DNA from: Halalkalibacter okhensis
GTDB taxonomy: Bacteria > Bacillota > Bacilli > Bacillales > Bacillaceae_D
Length of the DNA stretch: 46,430 nucleotides
Direction: 5' to 3'
Assembly: GCF_000787375.1 (NCBI RefSeq)
Contig: NZ_JRJU01000031.1
Location: 1 to 46,430, forward strand
The translations under genes and the position numbers were made by a program. Each line of letters opens with the position of its first letter. The stretch's first letter is position 1. The notes below the pieces were generated by a model. That model worked only from the letters and a program-made list of their open reading frames with translations, made no database searches and was not told where the DNA came from. Below are positions 41,295 through 46,430 of this stretch, piece by piece.

Positions 41295-41340
41295 ACAAAA
41301 AAACACAAACTGACTTTTTTTTCATCAGTCAGTTTGTGTA
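41295..41340 (-). terminator. Terminator of spoIIQ
   Basis: ACACAAACTGAC and GTCAGTTTGTGT form a 12-bp perfect stem; leftward it is followed by TTTTTTT. It is 10 bases beyond the spoIIQ stop. Confidence 0.9.
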
Positions 41341-41349
41341 TGGCTTCGT

Positions 41350-42210
41350 TTAGCCGATTTCGCTTTGTTCTTCCTCGTCTTCACCTTCGTCATTGTTCTC
41401 TTCAGGTGCTACTTCGTCTTCGTCTGCCGTGCCGTCTTCTTTGCCATCTTCTTCTTCAGCTGGCTTTTCTTCTTCTTCTTTTTCTTGTTCATCCGCCACG
41501 TCTCTTACCGAGTCAATGGGTTGTTGGAACACATCATTTGGATTAACAGCTACGCCATCATAACGAATTTCAAAGTGTACGTGGATTCCTGCATCAGCGT
41601 TGTAGCTATTGCGCCCTGCACGTCCAAGAATCTCACCTTGTTCAAGTGTTGCGCCTTCTTCTACTTCAACATTTTCAAGACTGTGATAGTGTGTTACAAC
41701 ACCATCTTCGTGAGAAATTTCAACGACATACCCTAGCAATGAATCTTTCTCTGCTTTCACAACTGTTCCACTTAGGGCAGCAGCTACTTCAAAGCTTTCA
41801 CCATCTACATGAGCGAAGTCCATTCCTTTATTCGGGAAATACGTATTATTGTAGTATACAAGAGCTTCTTGCTGTTCTTCAGGTGAACCATTCACATCAT
41901 AGAAATACCCAACCACAGTGACTTCTTCTTCATCAATAACAGGCATTTTTACCACTTCAGATGAAGCTGTAACAGCTACAGCATCTTCACCATATGGATC
42001 CATATCTCCCGTATAGCTTGGATCTGTCACTTCAACACTATCTTCTGGTGCTGCTGACTCATCTCCACCTTGCATAACAAATACGGCACTTAAAACACCA
42101 GCTGCAGCGACTAAGTATACTGCAGGTAAAACCCAGCGCTTACGTAATAAACTTTTTACATTTAATTTTTCTTCAGATTTAGAAGAGCGATTGTTTTCTT
42201 CTTCTCTCAT
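41350..42210 (-). CDS. spoIIQ: SpoIIQ forespore protein (degenerate LytM/M23 fold) with acidic tail
   Basis: Made in the forespore and spanning its inner membrane, SpoIIQ binds SpoIIIAH to link forespore and mother cell. The 286-residue protein has one helix (WVLPAVYLVAAAGVLSAVFVM, residues ~31-50) and a LytM domain (about 125-230): FPNKGMDFAHVDGESFEVAAALSGTVV, HEDGVVTHYHSLENVEVEEGATLEQGEILG and AGIHVHFEIRYDG. The HxxxD metal motif of active M23 enzymes reads N-K-G-M-D here, so the first zinc His is replaced. This agrees with the inactive nature of Bacillus SpoIIQ. The C-terminal ~55 residues are nearly all Glu/Asp, an alkaliphile-like extension. It lies after spoIID with a forespore-type promoter. 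Confidence 0.93.
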   Translation of the reverse strand: MREEENNRSSKSEEKLNVKSLLRKRWVLPAVYLVAAAGVLSAVFVMQGGDESAAPEDSVEVTDPSYTGDMDPYGEDAVAVTASSEVVKMPVIDEEEVTVVGYFYDVNGSPEEQQEALVYYNNTYFPNKGMDFAHVDGESFEVAAALSGTVVKAEKDSLLGYVVEISHEDGVVTHYHSLENVEVEEGATLEQGEILGRAGRNSYNADAGIHVHFEIRYDGVAVNPNDVFQQPIDSVRDVADEQEKEEEEKPAEEEDGKEDGTADEDEVAPEENNDEGEDEEEQSEIG

Positions 42211-42230
42211 TTTCCATCACCTCAGCAATC

Positions 42231-42260
42231 ATTCTGAACAGATTGCTAGAAATGTATACA
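42231..42260 (-). promoter_or_regulatory. Sigma-F-type promoter of spoIIQ
   Basis: Read leftward, GTATA (42255-42259) and GTTCAGAAT (42231-42239) lie 15 bp apart, matching sigma-F/G consensus GYWTA and GGnnAnAnT at the informative positions. spoIIQ is a sigma-F gene in B. subtilis, so the assignment is supported by function. Confidence 0.65.
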
Positions 42261-42355
42261 TCACGTAAAAACTTTTTTTAAATTAGTTTTCGACAAATGG
42301 GGTTTTTTTATGCATTTTATTAAAAAAAGGTGTGGATTGGCTTAGTGGTACGTGT

Positions 42356-42505
42356 TCGCTCCACCTGAGCTCCAGTCACTCGAGGTAAGTGTTCTCCTCT
42401 TGTTCGTTTCATTGCGCTTCAGTCACTGGGGTAAGTGTTCTCCTCTTGTTCGTTCCATTGCGCTTCAGTCACTCGCTTTCCGCGGGGAGGTGCCGAGCCG
42501 GTCCA
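42356..42505. repeat. MITE-like core, copy C, split by a 46-bp tandem duplication
   Basis: CTCCACCTGAGCTCCAGTCACTCG (42358-42382) and GCGGGGAGGTGCCGAGCC (42482-42499) match the two halves of the core seen at 2003-2055 and 25080-25130. Between them are two 46-bp units starting GGTAAGTGTTCTCCTC at 42384 and 42430, each ending CGCTTCAGTCACT. Terminal inverted repeats are not clear. The gap 42211-42620 has no gene. Confidence 0.6.
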
Positions 42506-42510
42506 ATCTC

Positions 42511-42549
42511 TATAAAAAGCCTGGTATGAGTGTTTCTCATACCAGGCTT
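42511..42549 (-). terminator. Terminator of spoIID
   Basis: AAGCCTGGTATGAG and CTCATACCAGGCTT (14-bp perfect stem, 5-base loop); leftward it continues TTTATAG, giving TTTTT. It lies ~70 bases past the spoIID stop. Confidence 0.88.
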
Positions 42550-42620
42550 GGCTTACAACGTGGAGCCATTCCGGCTTCCCTTGTGTCAATTATAAGAGCT
42601 AAGAATCTATCTCTCATTCA

Positions 42621-43646
42621 TTATTCAGCTTTTGCTAACATTTCTGATACGAATGGTTCTACGGGCTGGATTTCTACTCCTTTGTAATAGTGATGGATGA
42701 TGTCGGTATAATTGCTGCCTTCCTTTGCCATGCCATCTGCTCCAAATTGACTCATCCCAACACCATGGCCCCATCCTCTTGTTTGAATCGTAATTTGCTC
42801 GCCTTGGCGCTGCCACTGAAAGTCAGATGAATCCAATGCTAGTTTTTCCCTTACGACACGGCCAGTTAGTTCTTTGCCATTTATTATCACTTTTGCTACA
42901 CGGCCACCTTCTGTTCGCTCTAAAATGGTCCCTACTGATCCATCTTCAGGAAGGGTCACGCCTAGCTTTTCTTGAAACTCGCTAACCGTCACGCTTGTTT
43001 CTGAGGTAAATCGTGGCGACACCTGATCCCACGGGCTTTCTACACTGCGTAAATAGGGGATTTCATCTCCCCAATAGTCTTCCGAGTTTTCTGTATAGCC
43101 ATTGCTCGTTGAAAAGAATGACGCATCTATTGGCTCGCCTTCATACGTTAATACTTGCCCCTGAGTTGAAAGAACAGCCTCTTGGATGCGCGCCATATTT
43201 TGCTCATAGTCACTGCCCCAAAGCTCTCTTAATTCTTCTTCATTTTTATACACTTGATGGTCGGTCGTATCCGTTACCATCGCGCCTTCTGGAAGTTTTT
43301 CCTTATTAGGTTGTAAAATATGTCGCACCACATACGTTCTAGCTGTTAACGCCTGTGCTTTGAGAGCCTCAATTTCAAAATTGGCGTGCATTTCAGATGC
43401 TACAACCCCCATCACATATCTTTCTAACGGAGTATCCTCTAATTGTTCACTTCCCGTTCTAAAAACGCTGACTGCAACATCATCTTCTGGATTGTAAGAG
43501 AATTGCTCTTCTGCCTCTTCTAAGGTAATGGTCCGAGTAACGGTTGTCGTGCTATCTGCAGGATCTGAGAGAAATACTACTAATACGGCTGGAATAATGA
43601 GCACAACTGTGCATAAAATAGTGGCTACTACGAGAAGTCGTTTCAT
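42621..43646 (-). CDS. spoIID: Stage II sporulation protein D (SpoIID)
   Basis: Lytic transglycosylase that, with SpoIIM and SpoIIP, drives engulfment. The 341-residue protein has an N-terminal membrane anchor ([23 protein letters not shown]), then the SpoIID domain: [37 protein letters not shown], with the catalytic Glu in [34 protein letters not shown] with zinc-ligand Cys/His positions substituted as in Bacillus, [10 protein letters not shown] and the C-terminal [29 protein letters not shown] precedes the ATG. It follows murA, as in B. subtilis, across a terminator and a mother-cell promoter. Confidence 0.95.
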   Translation of the reverse strand: MKRLLVVATILCTVVLIIPAVLVVFLSDPADSTTTVTRTITLEEAEEQFSYNPEDDVAVSVFRTGSEQLEDTPLERYVMGVVASEMHANFEIEALKAQALTARTYVVRHILQPNKEKLPEGAMVTDTTDHQVYKNEEELRELWGSDYEQNMARIQEAVLSTQGQVLTYEGEPIDASFFSTSNGYTENSEDYWGDEIPYLRSVESPWDQVSPRFTSETSVTVSEFQEKLGVTLPEDGSVGTILERTEGGRVAKVIINGKELTGRVVREKLALDSSDFQWQRQGEQITIQTRGWGHGVGMSQFGADGMAKEGSNYTDIIHHYYKGVEIQPVEPFVSEMLAKAE

Positions 43647-43679
43647 GTTTGATCCTCCATTTACTAATCTGTCTAAAAA

Positions 43680-43706
43680 AGTATATGAAAGCTTGCCAGG
43701 AAATAG
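43680..43706 (-). promoter_or_regulatory. Sigma-E-like promoter of spoIID
   Basis: Read leftward, CTATTT (43701-43706) and CATATACT (43680-43687) are 13 bp apart and approximate sigma-E consensus (kmATAtt, cATAcanT). spoIID is sigma-E-dependent in B. subtilis. Confidence 0.5.
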
Positions 43707-43752
43707 AACTCACATGCGATATGTAAAAATAAGAGATTTTGCAACAAAATCC

Positions 43753-43791
43753 AAAAAAAGAAGATACAAACCACATTAGATTTGTACCTTC
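43753..43791 (-). terminator. Terminator of murA
   Basis: GAAGGTACAAA pairs with TTTGTATCTTC (one G-T pair) and leftward runs into TTTTTTT. It lies 20 bases past the murA stop. Confidence 0.88.
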
Positions 43792-43810
43792 TCACGATCC
43801 ATATTAGATA

Positions 43811-45130
43811 TTAGATTGATTTAATTTGAAGTGGAGCGGGAGCCTCTAGATTTTCGATTTCTTCTTCTAGCTCTTCCTCTACTCGCTCAACATCTGCACC
43901 TAGGGCTTGAAGCTTCCCAGCTAAGTTCACATAGCCGCGGTCGATGTGTTTTAATTCCATGACGCGTGTGACACCTTCTGCGATAAGACCAGCAATGATC
44001 AAAGCAGCTCCTGCACGTAAGTCTGTAGCAGATACTTCTGCTCCTTGCAGATTGTTTGGACCCGTTATAATGGCTGAACGGCCTTCAATTTTAATGTTTG
44101 AGTTCATACGGCGGAATTCTTCAACATGCATGAAACGATTTTCAAAAACGGTTTCTGTTATGACACCTGTTCCATGAGCTGCAAGGAGTAAGGCCATCAT
44201 TTGAGCTTGCATGTCAGTTGGGAATCCAGGATGCGGCATCGTTTTGAAGTCAACTGGCTTTAGTTTTTCTGGGCCAATCACACGCAATCCATTTTCCTCT
44301 TCAATGATTTTCACGCCCATTTCACCCATTTTTGCAATTAGTGGACGTAAGTGTTCCGAAAGGGCTCCTTCAACTAAAACATTTCCTTTTGTGATCGCTG
44401 CTGCTACCATGAATGTTCCAGCTTCGATTCGATCAGGAATCACCGTGTGCTCTGCACCTACTAATTCGTCAACACCTTCAATGCGGATTTCGCCCGTACC
44501 AGCACCACGAACTTTCGCGCCCATGGCGTTCAAGTAATTCGCAACACAAACAATTTCAGGTTCTTCTGCAGCATTTTCAATAATTGTCGTTCCTTTTGCC
44601 ATCGAAGCCGCCATCATAATGTTTTCTGTTGCACCTACACTTGGAAAGTCTAGATAAATTTTTGCACCTTGCAGACGTCCGTCAATGCGGGCTTCAATAA
44701 ATCCATTTCCGATCTCAACTGTTGCCCCCATTGCTTCAAAACCTTTTAAGTGTTGGTCAATCGGACGTGATCCAATTGCACAACCACCAGGTAGAGCAAT
44801 TCTTGCTTTTCCTACACGCGCAAGAAGAGGTCCCATGACAAGGAAAGAAGCTCGCATTTTACGTACATATTCAAATGGCGCCTCTGTCTTTAATGGTTTT
44901 TCAGCATTTACCGTAAATTTTCCATCAACATATTTCACATCAATATTTAAATTACTTAATACCTCTTTCATCGTGTATACATCTGCCAATTGTGGCACAT
45001 CATATATGTGGCTTGTGCCGCGGCCTGCTAGTATTGATGCAGCAATTACAGGCAAGACTGCGTTTTTAGCGCCTTCTACCTTTACAGTGCCGCGTAGCTG
45101 ATTGCCACCCCGGACAATAATTTTTTCCAA
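43811..45130 (-). CDS. murA: UDP-N-acetylglucosamine 1-carboxyvinyltransferase (MurA)
   Basis: First committed step of peptidoglycan synthesis: transfer of enolpyruvate from PEP to UDP-GlcNAc, target of fosfomycin. The 439 residues match MurAA of Bacillus. Visible are [24 protein letters not shown] at the start, the loop with catalytic Cys [24 protein letters not shown] (about residues 112-135), [34 protein letters not shown] and [19 protein letters not shown]. The C-terminus has a short acidic extension ([13 protein letters not shown]). The ATG at 45130 has an AGGGG-type site. It follows the ywmB remnant by 42 bp. Confidence 0.96.
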   Translation of the reverse strand: MEKIIVRGGNQLRGTVKVEGAKNAVLPVIAASILAGRGTSHIYDVPQLADVYTMKEVLSNLNIDVKYVDGKFTVNAEKPLKTEAPFEYVRKMRASFLVMGPLLARVGKARIALPGGCAIGSRPIDQHLKGFEAMGATVEIGNGFIEARIDGRLQGAKIYLDFPSVGATENIMMAASMAKGTTIIENAAEEPEIVCVANYLNAMGAKVRGAGTGEIRIEGVDELVGAEHTVIPDRIEAGTFMVAAAITKGNVLVEGALSEHLRPLIAKMGEMGVKIIEEENGLRVIGPEKLKPVDFKTMPHPGFPTDMQAQMMALLLAAHGTGVITETVFENRFMHVEEFRRMNSNIKIEGRSAIITGPNNLQGAEVSATDLRAGAALIIAGLIAEGVTRVMELKHIDRGYVNLAGKLQALGADVERVEEELEEEIENLEAPAPLQIKSI

Positions 45131-45172
45131 CGTATTCCCCTCCGCGTCTAAATTATAGTCTCTTCTCTATCA

Positions 45173-45870
45173 TCAATATTCATCCGTAATAATAGGCGTT
45201 CCTATTGTCAACGTTGTCCTTGCGCCCAATCCTTGATTGAAGTCTCATTTTGCAACTTGGACATTCATAATTTTTTGCATTTTTTTCGTATGGTGTCCAT
45301 TTTGAATGATACGCGGAAAAGGAGAACCAACTGATATCCGTCAGTGAGCTTACCGTTTCAGCTTAAAATTCTAAGATCCCATTTTTCTATCTTGTCTTTA
45401 TTGGGTGAATCTGCTTGAACACTCCAACACTAGATATAGTCGCAAACCCAGTTCCTACATTAATATTGCATACTATATTAGATTCAAGTACAGATCCATT
45501 CGTTCCATGTACCGTATAAATGCCTAGGTACGTCGTTTTTTTCTTGGGGTAAAGCGGTTAGAAAACTTGATCCGAAATCTTATCGCTTGGATTTTATGTA
45601 AAGTGAGCAGTTCTACTTAAGTCCCACCTATATCATCAATCATATTCTCTGTTCGTTCTAGAGCTTGACATCCATCGAAAATTTCGACGCCACTTTGAAT
45701 GCTCCATACTTATAACGATTAGACGTGCTCTAAAGTTTCAAAAAATGAATTGAAACCCAGTGAATGTTTGCTGATATGACAGAACGTGTTCTTTTTGCCC
45801 GCTGAACATGTTAATACCCCTAAACAAATTGATTCAAACCAATTACAACAACCGTGAAACCTTCCCCCAC
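45173..45870 (-). pseudogene. ywmB: ywmB remnant, decayed by several frameshifts and stops
   Basis: Homologues of B. subtilis YwmB (~247 residues, secreted, function unclear) are expected between ywzB and murA. Here no long frame exists in this 834-bp interval, but pieces align in order. A possible start with GGAGG and GTG (45868-45870) is followed by a hydrophobic FTVVVIGLNQFV. Next comes EF*AETVSSLTDISWFSFSAYHSKWTPY, the counterpart of NEFQARSVEHVVEPNFVSISAFTDEWEEY. The C-terminus is GLGARTTLTIGTPIITDEY-stop (45173), against GMGGKHTVTVGTPIVTTEY. The frame changes between blocks, with stops at 45387-45389 and 45363-45365 (CAA to TAA in EFQA). Total span (~698 bp, ~232 codons) is close to full length. 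This is a pseudogene, or strongly error-prone sequence. Confidence 0.8.
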
Positions 45871-45964
45871 GCTTGTTCTCCTCCCCAAGAAAACGTTTAT
45901 TACTATCATTTTTTCCTGAAGAGGACTCTGCATACATGGAAGTTGTAGTCAAACTTGAAAGTGC

Positions 45965-46207
45965 TTACTCCCACAAATACTTGAGCATTTGCGAAGAATA
46001 AAGGTAATCAAGAAAGAACTGACTAACCAATTGAGCAATGGCAATCGTCACGATTATCGTAAGGACTTTTGCCTTCGGACCCTTTGGTTCTCTTACAAAA
46101 AGATCAAATCGAAAAGATTGTAATGCCCACCATGTAACGCCAATGAAAAACACATTGACCACAATATGTATGACCGCTTGCTGTCCCAATCCATCAAACA
46201 TCGTCAT
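45965..46207 (-). CDS. ywzB: DUF1146 membrane protein YwzB
   Basis: The ~80-residue protein MTMFDGLGQQAVIHIVVNVFFIGVTWWALQSFRFDLFVREPKGPKAKVLTIIVTIAIAQLVSQFFLDYLYSSQMLKYLWE has two transmembrane helices with a basic loop. Family hallmarks are FGQQA-like GLGQQAV near the start, VTWWALQS and FFLDYLYSSQ. It belongs to DUF1146, located upstream of ywmB-murA and after the ATP synthase genes in B. subtilis. The start at 46207 (or 46210) fits the GGGAG site; a longer upstream frame is not supported. Function unknown; its conservation beside murA suggests an envelope role. Confidence 0.85.
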   Translation of the reverse strand: MTMFDGLGQQAVIHIVVNVFFIGVTWWALQSFRFDLFVREPKGPKAKVLTIIVTIAIAQLVSQFFLDYLYSSQMLKYLWE

Positions 46208-46344
46208 CATTACTCCCTTATTCATGATCAAAAAATGGCGAAGCTCCCTTTGTATTAGCATCTTTACAAATTTCAGCCCATTTTCCATCATAACTGATTC
46301 ATTGTAAAAAATCCACACGATTTTTCTAGTTGTTCGGACCTATT

Positions 46345-46393
46345 TTAGTTCCAATAAAAAAAGGACGATCTTCCCTTTTTTTATTGGAACTAA
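46345..46393. repeat. Dispersed hairpin repeat, copy 6 (20-bp perfect stem, different arms)
   Basis: TTAGTTCCAATAAAAAAAGG (46345-46364) pairs perfectly with 46374-46393 around ACGATCTTC. The loop and AAGG/CCTT apex resemble copies 1-5, while the lower arms are different. The right flank AGCAATGAG resembles that at 9572. Confidence 0.6.
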
Positions 46394-46430
46394 GCAATGA
46401 GCGCAGCCGCCGTTATGTTTTGAGCTTTTT

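Noticed and set aside
42931-43410. Plus-strand frames over spoIID
   Set aside because: Antisense shadows without start signals. The spoIID frame is fully supported by family motifs.
45719-45952. Minus-strand 77-codon frame in the ywmB interval
   Set aside because: No recognisable domain and no start signal. The interval is better explained as a decayed ywmB in several frames.

Overview
The window is a chromosomal segment of an endospore-forming Bacillaceae, most likely an alkaliphilic or haloalkaliphilic Bacillus relative (Alkalihalobacillus-like). This rests on the conserved block ywzB-(ywmB)-murA-spoIID-spoIIQ ... spoIIID-mbl-flhO-flhP-fabZ, Gram-positive Shine-Dalgarno and promoter signals, and strikingly acidic extensions on several surface-exposed proteins (SpoIIQ tail, EpuA-type protein, a small lipoprotein). 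No rRNA, tRNA, CRISPR array, prophage or intact insertion sequence was seen.

Layout. 1-6.9 kb: pentose/gluconate metabolism: the 5' part of xylA with a promoter overlapped by a XylR-like site and a downstream cre, a short 6-phosphogluconate dehydrogenase, transketolase, and a divergent RpiR regulator-gluconokinase pair around a perfect 19-bp palindrome. 7-19.8 kb: a KinB-like histidine kinase, an LCP cell-wall ligase, an SGNH-like lipoprotein-type or membrane-anchored protein, VanZ, a 41-aa ORF, a Nudix hydrolase, a frameshifted CapA, an MCP with an in-frame stop, a DUF6773/XRE pair, and a SwrC-type RND pump. 19.9-28.6 kb: a hexonate (galactonate-type) catabolic locus read leftward: TRAP transporter dctPQM, an HPr-like protein without the catalytic His, KDG kinase, KDPG/KDPGal aldolase, galactonate dehydratase, AEC transporter and a CtBP-type 2-hydroxyacid dehydrogenase. 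28.8-31.2 kb: an acidic lipoprotein and a PAS-GGDEF-EAL protein. 31.3-46.4 kb: the conserved fabZ-to-ywzB envelope/sporulation region, interrupted by an accessory block: a sodium:solute symporter pair, a cNMP/CBS/DUF294 protein and a DEDD exonuclease.

How it works together. In the hexonate locus, import by TRAP (or AEC) would be followed by dehydration to a 2-keto-3-deoxy acid, phosphorylation and aldol cleavage to pyruvate and glyceraldehyde-3-phosphate. Its promoter is overlaid by an inverted repeat and has a palindromic cre upstream, and two internal hairpin-T signals should set different expression levels along it. The HPr-like protein keeps the Ser46 neighbourhood but has lost His15, as in Crh, so a regulatory rather than phosphotransfer role is suggested.

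Unusual structure. Four genes are damaged: ywmB (many lesions), a chemoreceptor (in-frame TGA), flhO (+1 G in a G run) and capA (-1 T in a T run). At least two dispersed intergenic repeat families are present: a hairpin of about 45 bp whose arms differ but stay complementary while its loop is conserved, and a ~220-bp element with terminal inverted repeats (MITE-like). There are also three local tandem repeats with periods of 21, 11 and 46 bp.
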